Assembly (NCBI RefSeq): GCF_008271805.1
Contig: NZ_VSRY01000040.1
Span: 1 to 62,416 of the forward strand
Reading direction: 5' to 3'
Source: Streptomyces sp. TRM49041
Lineage (GTDB): Bacteria; Actinomycetota; Actinomycetes; Streptomycetales; Streptomycetaceae
DNA: 62,416 nt
This document shows, piece after piece, positions 18,109 through 26,552 of the stretch (positions within the stretch are counted from its first letter, which is position 1; each line of letters starts with the position of its first letter). A program made the translations under genes and the position numbers. Under the pieces are notes generated by a model. It ran no database searches and was not told the origin of the DNA. It saw only the letters and a program-made list of their open reading frames with translations.

Positions 18109-18716
18109 GTGCGGTGAAGGTGCAGAAGCTGGGTATCGAGGGCGCGTTCATGTTCACTCCGCCCGTGTACCGGGACGACCGTGGGCTGTTCACCTCGCCG
18201 TATCAGGACACGCCTTTCGCGGGAGCCCGTGGCAGGTCGCTCTTCCCGGTGAAGGACATCAGCCACAATCTGTCGGCGCGGGGGGTGCTGCGGGGCATCC
18301 ATTACACGACGACTCCGCCGGGACGGGCCAAGTATGTCTACTGCCCTTATGGCCGTGTGCGGGACTATCTGGTGGACCTGAGGGTGGGGTCGCCGACGTT
18401 CGGGCGGTGGGAGTCCACCGAGCTCGGTGGTGACACCTGCCAGGCGCTGTACATCCCGGTCGGTGTGGGGCACGCCTTCCTCTCCGTGCAGGACGATTCG
18501 ATGGTCGTCTACGTGATGTCCGAGGGATATGTCGCCGCCAACGAGCTCGCCGTCTCCCCCCTCGACCCGCAGCTCGGTCTGACGATCCCGGACGGCTTCG
18601 ATCTGGCGCAGTCCGAGAGGGACAAGGCCGCGCCCACGCTGGCCGAGGCACGCGAGCTGGGCCTGCTGCCGGAGTACGAGACATGCCGGAAGGTGGAGGC
18701 GGCGCTGTGGCAGTGA
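18105..18716 (+). CDS. dTDP-4-keto-6-deoxyhexose 3,5- or 5-epimerase
   Basis: A 203-aa RmlC-like cupin from GTG 18105. The catalytic histidine is in VLRGIHYTT and the binding motif is [12 protein letters not shown]. Similar in size to DnmU. It inverts C5 to give the L-series, so the attached sugar is predicted to be an L-hexosamine such as daunosamine or acosamine. Overlaps the aminotransferase by 4 bp. The 5' two-thirds has G-ending codon use, the 3' third C-ending. Confidence 0.9.
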   Translation: MSAVKVQKLGIEGAFMFTPPVYRDDRGLFTSPYQDTPFAGARGRSLFPVKDISHNLSARGVLRGIHYTTTPPGRAKYVYCPYGRVRDYLVDLRVGSPTFGRWESTELGGDTCQALYIPVGVGHAFLSVQDDSMVVYVMSEGYVAANELAVSPLDPQLGLTIPDGFDLAQSERDKAAPTLAEARELGLLPEYETCRKVEAALWQ

Positions 18717-19747
18717 ACCCCCCACCCCACCGGATCGCGCTGCTCGGCGCCACCGGCTTCGTCGGCTCCGCCGTCCTGCGCGAACTCGCCGCCCGGCCCG
18801 TACGGTTACGCGCCGTCTCACGCCGCCCCGCGGCGATACCCGCTGACGGCCGCGCCGAGATCGACGTCCATACGGCGGACCTGACGGAGCCGGGCGCGAT
18901 GGCGGCCGCGGTCGCCGGCGCCGACGTCATCGTCCTCGCCACCCTGTACAGCGCGGCGACCTCCACATGGCGTATCGAGGACGGTGACACGGCCGCCGAA
19001 CGCGTCAACGTCGGCCTGGCCCGCGACCTCGTCCACACCCTCGCCGAGCGCACCGGCGGGCCACCGCCGAAGGTCGTCTTCACCGGAGCCGCCTCCCAGG
19101 TCGGCCCGACCGGCAAGCAGGTCCTCGACGGCACCGAGGAAGACCATCCGGCGGGTGAGTACGACCGGCAGAAACTCGCCGCCGAACGCCACCTCCTCCA
19201 TGCCGACGGCCGCGGCGTGCTGCGCGCGGCGTCGCTGCGACTGCCCACCGTCTTCGGCTACAACCCGCACTCCACCGCCCGCGACCGGGGCATCGTCTCC
19301 GCCATGGCCCGCCGCGCGCTGGCCGGGGACCCGATCACGATGTGGCACGACGGCACCGTCCGCCGCGACCTGCTCTACATCGACGACCTCGCCCGCGCCG
19401 TCGTCGCCGCCATCGACCACACCGACGCCCTCGCCGGGCGCCACTGGCTCCTGGGCACCGGCCAAGGCCAACCCCTCGGCCCCGTCTTCGAACAGGTCGC
19501 CGGCCTCGTGGCCGAGCGCACCGGCAAGCCACCCGTACCCGTCGTGTCCGTGGAGCCGCCCGCCCACGCCGAAGCCGGAGACTTCACCAGCGTCACCATC
19601 GACGCCTCCGCCTTCCACACCGTCACCGGCTGGCAACCCCGGACGCCACTGCACCAGGCCCTGCGCCGCACCGTCACCTACCTCGCCGACGAGGCGGAAC
19701 GGGAACAGGGCAGCAGCAAGAGCACAGGAAGCGGAGGCCCGGCATGA
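18707..19747 (+). CDS. NDP-hexose 4-ketoreductase (DnmV-like)
   Basis: A 346-aa extended SDR. The start chosen is GTG 18707, 9 nt after GGTGGAGG, just inside the end of the epimerase gene; an ATG at 18683 is possible. NAD(P)-binding LLGATGFVGSAVL, then TGAASQVGP and EYDRQKLAAERHL (Tyr-x3-Lys). It should reduce the 4-keto group as the last sugar step. Axial or equatorial product (daunosamine versus acosamine type) cannot be told. TTA codon at 18806. Confidence 0.85.
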   Translation: MAVNPPPHRIALLGATGFVGSAVLRELAARPVRLRAVSRRPAAIPADGRAEIDVHTADLTEPGAMAAAVAGADVIVLATLYSAATSTWRIEDGDTAAERVNVGLARDLVHTLAERTGGPPPKVVFTGAASQVGPTGKQVLDGTEEDHPAGEYDRQKLAAERHLLHADGRGVLRAASLRLPTVFGYNPHSTARDRGIVSAMARRALAGDPITMWHDGTVRRDLLYIDDLARAVVAAIDHTDALAGRHWLLGTGQGQPLGPVFEQVAGLVAERTGKPPVPVVSVEPPAHAEAGDFTSVTIDASAFHTVTGWQPRTPLHQALRRTVTYLADEAEREQGSSKSTGSGGPA

Positions 19748-21141
19748 CCGCCGCCGCGCTCCTGCGCCCCCGCACCGCCCAGGACCTGGCGGCGCGGCTG
19801 GCCCGGTCGGCGGCTGCTGTCGGCCACGGCCACCACCTCCGTACCGCCGACGTCCCCGGATGGCTCGCCGAGCGGGCCCGAGCCCACCGGTTCGCCGTAC
19901 GAAAGGTGCCGCTCGACCGGCTCGACGGCTGGTCCTTCGCGCCGGGCACCGGCGACCTCGTCCACCACAGCGGCCGGTTCTTCTCCGTGAGGGGACTGGC
20001 CGCAACGGTCGACGAGGGGCCGTTCGGCAGCTGGCGGCAGCCGATCATCCACCAGCCCGAGGTGGGGATACTCGGCATCCTGGCCAAGGAGTTCGACGGG
20101 GTCCTGCACTTCCTCATGCAGGCCAAGATGGAGCCCGGGAACCCCAATCTCCTCCAGCTGTCACCCACCGTCCAGGCTACCCGCAGCAACTACCAGCGCG
20201 TCCACGAAGGCGCCGGTGTGAAATACCTGGAGCACTTCGCCGACCCCTCGCGCGGCCAGGTGCTGGCCGACTCGCTCCAGTCGGAACACGGCTCCTGGTT
20301 CTACCGCAAGGCCAACCGGAACATACTGGTCGAGACCGACGCGGAGACACCCCGCCACGACGACTTCTGCTGGCTGACCCTCGGGCAGATCGGCGAACTG
20401 CTCCGGCTCGACCATGTGGTCAACATGGACGCCCGTACGGTCCTGTCCTGCTTTCCGATGGCGGTGCCCGAGCCGGGGGCCCTGCACTCCGACACCGAGC
20501 TGTTGTCCTGGTTCACCGCCGAGCGGGCCCGCCACGACATCGACGCACGCCTCATCCCCCTCGCCCGGGCCGACGGCTGGCAGCGGGACGCGGAGGGCGG
20601 CATCGGGCGGCCCGACGGGCGGTACTTCCGCGTCACCGGGGTCACCGTCGAAGCCGGCAACCGGGAAGTCACCGGCTGGTCCCAGCCACTGATCGAACCA
20701 TGCGGAACCGGCGTCGCCGCGTTCGTGTTCCGGCGCCTGGGCGGCGTACCGCACGTACTCGTCAACGCCAAGGTGGAGGCCGGGTACCTGGACACGATCG
20801 AACTGGCCCCGACCGTCCAGGCCACCCCCGGCAACTGGGAGCACCTGCCGCCCGAGGACCGGCCGCCGTTCCTCGACGCGGTGCTGGCCGCCGCTCCGGA
20901 GCGGATCCGTTACGAGGCCGTCCATTCGGAGGAAGGCGGCAGGTTCCTGAACGCGAGCATCCGTTACCTTTTCGTCGAGGCGGACAGCCAGGGCGCCGCC
21001 GAGGAGGCGACGGCCGTCCCGCCCGGCTACCAGTGGGCGACCGTGGACCAGCTGAACGCGCTGACCGCGCACGGGCACTACGTCAACGTCCAGGCCAGGA
21101 CCCTGCTCGCCTGCCTCAACGCCCGCGCGGTGCGGCTGTAG
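19744..21141 (+). CDS. NDP-hexose 2,3-dehydratase
   Basis: A 465-aa protein of the DnmT/UrdS/TylX3 family from ATG 19744. It consists of two homologous halves: QLSPTVQATRSNYQ in the first and ELAPTVQATPGNWE in the second, each followed by an RYLFVE-type strand. It removes the C2 hydroxyl to give the 2-deoxy-3-keto intermediate used by the aminotransferase. With it the cassette rfbA, rfbB, 2,3-dehydratase, 3-aminotransferase, epimerase and 4-ketoreductase is complete. No N-methyltransferase is present. Confidence 0.93.
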   Translation: MTAAALLRPRTAQDLAARLARSAAAVGHGHHLRTADVPGWLAERARAHRFAVRKVPLDRLDGWSFAPGTGDLVHHSGRFFSVRGLAATVDEGPFGSWRQPIIHQPEVGILGILAKEFDGVLHFLMQAKMEPGNPNLLQLSPTVQATRSNYQRVHEGAGVKYLEHFADPSRGQVLADSLQSEHGSWFYRKANRNILVETDAETPRHDDFCWLTLGQIGELLRLDHVVNMDARTVLSCFPMAVPEPGALHSDTELLSWFTAERARHDIDARLIPLARADGWQRDAEGGIGRPDGRYFRVTGVTVEAGNREVTGWSQPLIEPCGTGVAAFVFRRLGGVPHVLVNAKVEAGYLDTIELAPTVQATPGNWEHLPPEDRPPFLDAVLAAAPERIRYEAVHSEEGGRFLNASIRYLFVEADSQGAAEEATAVPPGYQWATVDQLNALTAHGHYVNVQARTLLACLNARAVRL

Positions 21142-21173
21142 CCCGGCCGTGAGCCGCTTCCCGAGGAGGAGTC

Positions 21174-22121
21174 ATGGAGCCCGCGCCACTGTCCGGCGGC
21201 GTCCGCCGCATCACCCTGGACGCTGCCGGTACGGCGCTGTCCGCTCTGCTCGCCGAGCCGGCGGGCGAGCCGCGCGCCCTGGTCGTCGCCCTGCACGGCG
21301 GAGGCATGAACGCCGGCTACTTCGACGGACAGGCGGACCCGAGCGTCTCCCTGCTCACCCTCGGCGCGGGCCTCGGTCACACCGTGCTCGCCCTGGACCG
21401 CCCCGGCTACGGCCGCTCCGCCGAGGACCTGCCCGACGGCCGGTATCTCGCCGACCAGGTCGAGGCGGTCCGTGCCGCGCTCGCCGACTTCACCTCGCGG
21501 TATCCGGCCGGCGCCGGTGTCGTGCTGCTCGGCCACTCCTTCGGCGGCAAGGTCGCCCTGGCCGCCGCCGCGGAAGAGGTGCACGAACGGCTGCTCGGCG
21601 TGGACGTCAACGGCTGCGGCCACCGGTACGCCGACGGGCCGCCGTCCCTGCCGGAGGCGGGCCCGGCAGGCAGCGACCGCATGCGGCACTGGGGGCCCCT
21701 GCGCCTGTATCCGCCGCGTACGTTCTCCACCGTCGCCCCTGTCGTGTGCCCGCTCCCGCCCCGGGAGCGGGCCGAGGCCGTGCGCTGGCCCGACGCCTTC
21801 CCGGAGGTGGCCGCACGGGTGCGGGTCCCGGTCCGGCTGACCTTCGCCGAGTACGAGGGGTGGTGGCGCCACGACGAGGAGGCGATCGGGGAGATGATCG
21901 AACTCCTCGCCGCGGCGCCCCGCGTCCAGGTGGACCGGCAGAGCGCCGCCGGGCACAACATCAGCCTCGGCTGGACGGCCCGCGCCCACCACCTGCGGGT
22001 ACTGGCCTTCGCCGAGGAGTGCGCGCTCGGCGTCGCCACCGCGCCCGCCCGGTCCGCCGCCGGGCGGCCTCACACCGGTACGGGGCCGTTCGGGTCGATG
22101 TCGACCTTGCCGGGGCGGTAG
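21174..22121 (+). CDS. Alpha/beta hydrolase
   Basis: A 315-aa hydrolase behind GGAGGAGTC. LHGGGMNAGYFDG forms the oxyanion region, the nucleophile is in LLGHSFGGK and a late histidine is in SAAGHNISLG. No signal peptide. The substrate is unknown; related genes in aromatic clusters have been linked to thioester or lactone hydrolysis. The last 52 bp overlap the convergent exporter gene tail to tail, so the end of one of the two coding regions may be dispensable. Confidence 0.78.
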   Translation: MEPAPLSGGVRRITLDAAGTALSALLAEPAGEPRALVVALHGGGMNAGYFDGQADPSVSLLTLGAGLGHTVLALDRPGYGRSAEDLPDGRYLADQVEAVRAALADFTSRYPAGAGVVLLGHSFGGKVALAAAAEEVHERLLGVDVNGCGHRYADGPPSLPEAGPAGSDRMRHWGPLRLYPPRTFSTVAPVVCPLPPRERAEAVRWPDAFPEVAARVRVPVRLTFAEYEGWWRHDEEAIGEMIELLAAAPRVQVDRQSAAGHNISLGWTARAHHLRVLAFAEECALGVATAPARSAAGRPHTGTGPFGSMSTLPGR

Positions 22122-23581
22122 AGCGCGAAGCACACCACGGCCCCCACGAGGAAGAGCGCCGCCGACCACCAGTAGGCCGTCGCGTAACCGCGCAGCGCGG
22201 CCTCCCGTACGGCCTGCGCGGTGGCTTCCCGGCCTGCCAGCCGGTCGGTCGCGGTGGCGGTGGCCACCGTGTTCAGCACCGCGAGAGCGCCCGAACCACC
22301 CACCTGGAGCACCATGTTGACGGTCGCCGACGCGACACCGGAGTCGCGGGCGGCCACGCCGTACACGGCCAGGTTGATGGCCGGAGCCATCGCGCCGCCG
22401 AGTCCCGCGCCCACGACGACCAGCGGCGGCAGCACACCGGTCACGTAGCCGCTGCCCAGGTCGAGCGTCGTCAGCCAGACGAGTCCCGCCGCGGTCACGG
22501 CCATCCCCACCGGGATCACGGGGCGCGGCCCGATCTTCGGGACCAGGCCCGCTGCCACGATCGGTGCCACACCCATGGCGCCGATCATCGGAAGGAACGC
22601 CAGACCGGTGTTGAGCGCCGAGTAGCCGAGGCTCAGCTGGAGGTAGTACGTCAGGAAGAGGAAAACGCCCATCAGGCCGCAGCCGACGACCAGGATGGCG
22701 AGGAACGACGCGCCCCGGTTCCGGTCCAGCAGGATGCGCGGCGGCAGCAGCGGATCCGACGCCCGGACCTGCCACCCCAGGAAGACCACCAGCAAGGCGG
22801 TACCGGCCACCAGATAGCCCCAGGCCGACACCGCGCCCCACCCGCTGCGCTCGGCGTTCGCCGAGCCGAAGACCAGACTGAACACCCCGGCGGAGACCGC
22901 CACCGTGCCGGGCAGGTCCAGCCGCGGCCGCGACCCGCCGGGCCCGGGCCGGGGCAGCGCCAAGAGGCCCCCGGCGAACGCGGTGAGAGCGAAGACCACA
23001 TTGACGTACAGGCACCAGCGCCAGTCCACGTACTCGGTGAGTACACCGCCGAGCAGCAGGCCGATCGCTCCGCCGGCGCCCGCGATGACACCGAACACGC
23101 TGAACGCCTTGGCGCGCTCACCGGGATCGGTGAACGTCGTGGTCAGCAGCGACAGCGCGGCGGGCGCCAGCAGCGCCCCGAAGATGCCCTGGCCCGCTCG
23201 CGCCGCCACCAGCATCTCGAAGCTGACCGCCGCGCCGCCGGCCACCGACGCGGCGGCGAAGCCGATCAGCCCGGTCAGGAAGGCACGCCGGCGGCCGAAC
23301 AGGTCGGCGAGACGCCCGCCGAGCAGCAGCAGGCTGCCGAACGGCAGCGCGTACGCGGTCAGGATCCACTGCCGGTCGCCGTCGGTGAAGTCGAGGGCAG
23401 ACTGCGCCGACGGCAGGGCGATGTTCACGATCGTCGCGTCGAGCACGACCATCAGCTGGGCCATGCCGATGAAGACCAGCGCCCACCAGCGCCGGCCGTC
23501 GGCCGGGCGGGTGCCGTCCGGGGCCGCGTCGGCGGAGGTGCCGGCGGAGGCGGCGTCCGGACGGATGTCGGGTCGGGACAC
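22070..23581 (-). CDS. DHA2-family MFS drug exporter
   Basis: A 503-aa membrane protein with about 14 predicted transmembrane segments. Motif C-like GVIAGAGGAIGLLLGG and motif A-like GGRLADLFGRRR mark an EmrB/QacA-type drug:proton antiporter. GTG start at 23581 has GAGGAGAAG upstream. It follows the NmrA-like reductase in the leftward unit GT-reductase-exporter. Likely exports the glycosylated product and gives self-resistance, comparable with JadL-type transporters. Substrate inferred from position. Confidence 0.9.
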   Translation of the reverse strand: MSRPDIRPDAASAGTSADAAPDGTRPADGRRWWALVFIGMAQLMVVLDATIVNIALPSAQSALDFTDGDRQWILTAYALPFGSLLLLGGRLADLFGRRRAFLTGLIGFAAASVAGGAAVSFEMLVAARAGQGIFGALLAPAALSLLTTTFTDPGERAKAFSVFGVIAGAGGAIGLLLGGVLTEYVDWRWCLYVNVVFALTAFAGGLLALPRPGPGGSRPRLDLPGTVAVSAGVFSLVFGSANAERSGWGAVSAWGYLVAGTALLVVFLGWQVRASDPLLPPRILLDRNRGASFLAILVVGCGLMGVFLFLTYYLQLSLGYSALNTGLAFLPMIGAMGVAPIVAAGLVPKIGPRPVIPVGMAVTAAGLVWLTTLDLGSGYVTGVLPPLVVVGAGLGGAMAPAINLAVYGVAARDSGVASATVNMVLQVGGSGALAVLNTVATATATDRLAGREATAQAVREAALRGYATAYWWSAALFLVGAVVCFALYRPGKVDIDPNGPVPV

Positions 23582-23619
23582 GGGTGCTTCTCCTCAGGAG
23601 GTCGGTCAGGTGCGAGTTG

Positions 23620-24258
23620 TCACAGGCCCGCGACGCCGATCGCGTGGCCGACCGTGGCCAGGTCGTCCACCACGTCGAGCAGCGCCTTCGCGAGATCCGC
23701 GCGGGTCAGAGCGGAGCCGCTGACATTGGCCTCCAACGCGGTGCGGTACCGGCCGGTGCCCGGCTTGTCGGTGAGATACGGGGGCCGCAGCACGGTCCAG
23801 TCGGCGGAGCTCTCCGCGAGGATTCGCTCCATCAGCTCCAGGTCGGCGTAGTTGTTCCGGTAGACCGCCCGGACGATCGGCGTCACGGTCGTCCGGAACC
23901 AGAACGGCTCGCCCGCGCCGGAGCGCAGCACCGGCTGTGCGCTGATCGCCGCGATGCGCCGCACACCGGTGGCCTCCATCGCCGTCAGAATGCTCCGCAC
24001 ACCGTTCGCGCAGATCTGACCGGTGTCCTTGCGGCTCGGGGCGCCGAGCGCCGAAACGACGGCGTCGGCGCCCGTGAGGGCGGGCTTCAGCGTGTCCGGG
24101 GCGAACAGGTCCGCCTGGAGTTTCCGCAGCCGCGGGTGCTCCAGGGGAAGCTTGGCGGGGGTGCGGACGACCGCCCGCACCTCGTGACCGGCGTCGATGG
24201 CCTGCTCGACGACGAGCCGGCCGGTGCCGCCGGTGGCGCCGAAGACGGTGAGGTGCAT
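23620..24258 (-). CDS. NmrA-like NAD(P)H-dependent reductase
   Basis: A 212-aa Rossmann protein. ATG 24258 follows AGAGGATC and starts directly with MHLTVFGATGGTGRLVVEQA; the longer frame lies in inverted repeats and is not used. Motifs ADAVVSALGAPSRKD and DWTVLRPPYLTD resemble flavin/biliverdin-reductase-like SDRs in actinomycete clusters. It lacks a clear Tyr-x3-Lys. It may reduce a quinone or angucycline ketone, replacing the SDR domain missing from the two oxygenases, or supply reduced flavin. Assignment tentative. Confidence 0.75.
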   Translation of the reverse strand: MHLTVFGATGGTGRLVVEQAIDAGHEVRAVVRTPAKLPLEHPRLRKLQADLFAPDTLKPALTGADAVVSALGAPSRKDTGQICANGVRSILTAMEATGVRRIAAISAQPVLRSGAGEPFWFRTTVTPIVRAVYRNNYADLELMERILAESSADWTVLRPPYLTDKPGTGRYRTALEANVSGSALTRADLAKALLDVVDDLATVGHAIGVAGL

Positions 24259-24294
24259 GATCCTCTGACTTCCGGTGTCGGAGGTGATGGCCGA

Positions 24295-24396
24295 GGAGTG
24301 TCCGGCGGCTGCACGGCGGAATCGGGGCCGGGCCCCGCGGCCGGGCCCCGATTCCGGGCCGGGCCCCGCGGCCGGGCGTGATCCGCCGGACACTCC
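24295..24396. promoter_or_regulatory. Nested inverted repeats after the glycosyltransferase gene
   Basis: An outer 14-bp perfect dyad, GGAGTGTCCGGCGG (24295-24308) with CCGCCGGACACTCC (24383-24396), abuts the glycosyltransferase stop codon. Inside it, GGAATCGGGGCC (24318-24329) pairs with GGCCCCGATTCC (24344-24355). A 21-bp direct repeat is also present at 24325-24345 and 24356-24376. This can fold into a large branched hairpin: a U-less terminator, attenuator or RNA-processing site. Confidence 0.65.
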
Positions 24397-25578
24397 CTAG
24401 CCCCGGCGGGTACGGGCGCGTTCGGCGAGCCGCCCGGCGACCGCGAGGGGGTCGGGCATGGCCGCCAGTTCCGCGGCGACGTCCTCGCTGACCGCGCGGA
24501 AGCCCGGCTCCCGTACGACCCTGCGGAGCGCCTCGCCGACCGTGGCCGCGGTGCACACGGCCGGGTCGACGGTCACCCCTGCGCCGCGCTCCTCGACGAC
24601 CTGGGCGTTCGTCAGCGCGTCGCCCTTCGTCGTCGGGACGACCACCTGCGGGACGCCGGCGGCGAGGGCGGAGAACATCGTGCTCATGCCACCGTGGTGG
24701 ACCACGGCGGCACAGGTCGGCAGGACCGCGCCGAGAGGCAGGAACTCGTTCATCAGACGGACGCGCCCGGACAGTACGCCCAGCTTCTCCGTCAGATCGG
24801 AGCCGCCGGAGGTGACGACCGCCTCGGCGTCCAGGGCCTCGGCGCCGCGGACGACCTCGCGCAGCACATCGACCTGGGTGTCGTTGTGCGCGGGCACCGA
24901 CCCGAGCGTGACCAGGACACGCGGTCGGCCTTCCGGGGCCCTCAGCGCCCAGTCGGGCACCCGGCCGCCGCCGTTGTACGAGCTGGGGCGCATCGTCAGA
25001 AGGTCGTACGGCACGGGCTCGCGGGGCGCGGTCGGGTTGATCTTCTCGAGGGACTCGGGACCCAGGCTCAGCTCCGCGTCGGGGCGGCGCGGCAGCTCGG
25101 TCACCCCGGCTTCCGCGAGGACCGCCGGCACCGCCTCGGTGAGCAGCGGGAACATCGGGTGGCGCAGACCGATGCCATGCTCGACGGCCAGGGCGCCGGC
25201 CGCGCGCGCCGCCGGCAGCCCCACGGGGAGCATCGGCGGATACAGCACCACATCGGCGCGCCAGTCCCGGGCTGTGCGCACCAGGCCGGGCAGCATCATG
25301 CCGCCGATCTCACCGAACGCGCCGAAGACCTGCTCCATGACGAACTCGACGGACAGGTCGTCGCCGATGGCGGTCGACGCGAGCCGCACATAGGGCGCCG
25401 TGAGGTCCTGGCCCGGAGCCGCGTCGACGGCGGACAGGCCCGCCTCGGTCGCCGCGCGCAGGGCCGGGCCGCCGGCGGCGAAGAGCACCTGGTGGCCGGC
25501 GAGGCGGGCCGCGTGGGCCAGCGGGACGAGGGGAACGGTGTGTGAGAAGCCGGGCGTGGTGGTGAACAGGAAGCGCAT
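24397..25578 (-). CDS. Glycosyltransferase (GT1, EryCIII/DUF1205 type)
   Basis: A 393-aa GT-B enzyme beginning MRFLFTTTPGFSHTVPLVPLA at 25578, with AAAGG about 13 nt upstream; an ATG at 25599 is an alternative. The nucleotide-sugar site is in the C-terminal half: HHGGMSTMFSALAAGVPQVVVP. It is the only sugar transferase in the window, so it should attach the aminodeoxysugar to the aglycone. O- versus C-glycosylation cannot be decided. It does not obviously read like UrdGT2. First gene of the leftward unit, divergent from phzB. Confidence 0.9.
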   Translation of the reverse strand: MRFLFTTTPGFSHTVPLVPLAHAARLAGHQVLFAAGGPALRAATEAGLSAVDAAPGQDLTAPYVRLASTAIGDDLSVEFVMEQVFGAFGEIGGMMLPGLVRTARDWRADVVLYPPMLPVGLPAARAAGALAVEHGIGLRHPMFPLLTEAVPAVLAEAGVTELPRRPDAELSLGPESLEKINPTAPREPVPYDLLTMRPSSYNGGGRVPDWALRAPEGRPRVLVTLGSVPAHNDTQVDVLREVVRGAEALDAEAVVTSGGSDLTEKLGVLSGRVRLMNEFLPLGAVLPTCAAVVHHGGMSTMFSALAAGVPQVVVPTTKGDALTNAQVVEERGAGVTVDPAVCTAATVGEALRRVVREPGFRAVSEDVAAELAAMPDPLAVAGRLAERARTRRG

Positions 25579-25802
25579 GCTCGCCGACGTGCCTTTCATG
25601 CGGGACCGACGCGACCCCGCACGGGGGCGGCACGTCGAGTCGTACGGAAGAGGTTCGGAGGAGTGCGGTAGGAGTGCGGGAGGAACACAGGACGTACGGG
25701 ACGTACGTGAAGAGCCGGACCCGTTGCTGTTGCCACCTGTCGGGTAAAGCTTCGGTGATGTCGGGTGCACCAGGCGCCGTCTGTACGCGATTTGGCGGTG
25801 AA

Positions 25803-25925
25803 TTGACGCTCGTCTGACAATCCGGGCCCCGCCTTGCGGAAGCCTCGGTGAACGTGACCGAGTCTGACGTCCCGCTGAAACTCTCTTCCTTGTCCGACAC
25901 CTCGGCGAGCGGCCAGACTTGTGGA
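25803..25925 (+). promoter_or_regulatory. Phenazine operon promoter with phased TGAC repeats
   Basis: This lies in the 453-bp divergent gap 25579-26031, which holds no gene. TGAC at 25804 and 25815 (11 bp) form an upstream pair matching 2917-2932. A downstream set, TGAC 25855, TGAC 25865, TGAA 25876, is followed 10 bp later by TTCCTTGTCC (25886-25895) and by CTTGTGGA (25918-25925). This repeats the layout before the angucycline PKS operon (6772-6841), with identical spacing from TGAA to TTCC. All repeats point toward phzB. Confidence 0.75.
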
Positions 25926-26031
25926 AACGGCCCGGTGCGCCGTTCCCGCCGGCCCCGCCACCCTGTCCGGTCCGGGCGCACGCCGAGAGAGCCGTCCTTT
26001 CCCTCGCACGTCACAGAGTTGGGAGACAGGC

Positions 26032-26517
26032 ATGTCCGAATCCGCTCCGCACGGTTTCACCGACGAGGCAGAGGTCCGTCGGGCCAACCGCGCGACGGTG
26101 GAGAAGTACATGGCCGCCAGGGGCGAGGACCGCCTCCGGCGCCATCTGCTGTTCACGGAGGACGGCCGCGGCGGTCTCTGGACCACCGACACCGGCGCCC
26201 CGATCAGCATCAACGGACGCGATCGGCTCGGTGAGCACGCCGTGTGGTCCCTGAAGACCTTCCCGGACTGGGAGTGGTACAACGTCGAGATCTTCGAGAC
26301 GCAGGACCCGAACCGCTTCTGGGTCGAGTGCGACGGCCGCGGCAAGATTCTCTTCGCGGACTATCCCGAGGGCTATTACCAGAACCACTTCCTGCACTCG
26401 TTCGAGTTCGAGAACGGAAAGATCAAGCTGCAGCGGGAGTTCATGAACCCCTTCGATCAGCTGCGTGCCCTGGGCATTCCCGTTCCGGAGATCAAGCGCG
26501 CCGGCATCCCCACCTGA
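26032..26517 (+). CDS. phzB: Phenazine biosynthesis protein PhzB
   Basis: A 161-aa NTF2/ketosteroid-isomerase-fold protein, ATG 26032 after GGGAGACAGG. It matches PhzA/PhzB: RRANRATVEKYMA at the start, LFTEDGRGGLWTTD, KTFPDWEWYNVEIFET, and the C-terminal EFMNPFDQLRALGIPVPEIKR. The conserved Glu/His pocket residues (EG-YY-NHF) are visible. It catalyses imine formation that condenses two aminoketone units into the tricycle. One copy only, as in most producers outside Pseudomonas. First gene of the phenazine operon. Confidence 0.95.
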   Translation: MSESAPHGFTDEAEVRRANRATVEKYMAARGEDRLRRHLLFTEDGRGGLWTTDTGAPISINGRDRLGEHAVWSLKTFPDWEWYNVEIFETQDPNRFWVECDGRGKILFADYPEGYYQNHFLHSFEFENGKIKLQREFMNPFDQLRALGIPVPEIKRAGIPT

Positions 26518-26552
26518 CCGGAAATCCCTCGTCGCCACCTTGGAGACACCCT

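Noticed and set aside
21149..23851. 900-codon open frame on the plus strand
   Set aside because: It spans the alpha/beta hydrolase and the antisense of the MFS exporter, is low-complexity and has no homologous motif.
24397..25578. Calling the glycosyltransferase a C-glycosyltransferase by analogy with mayamycin
   Set aside because: No residues that I can read distinguish C- from O-transfer, and similarity to UrdGT2 is not evident by eye.
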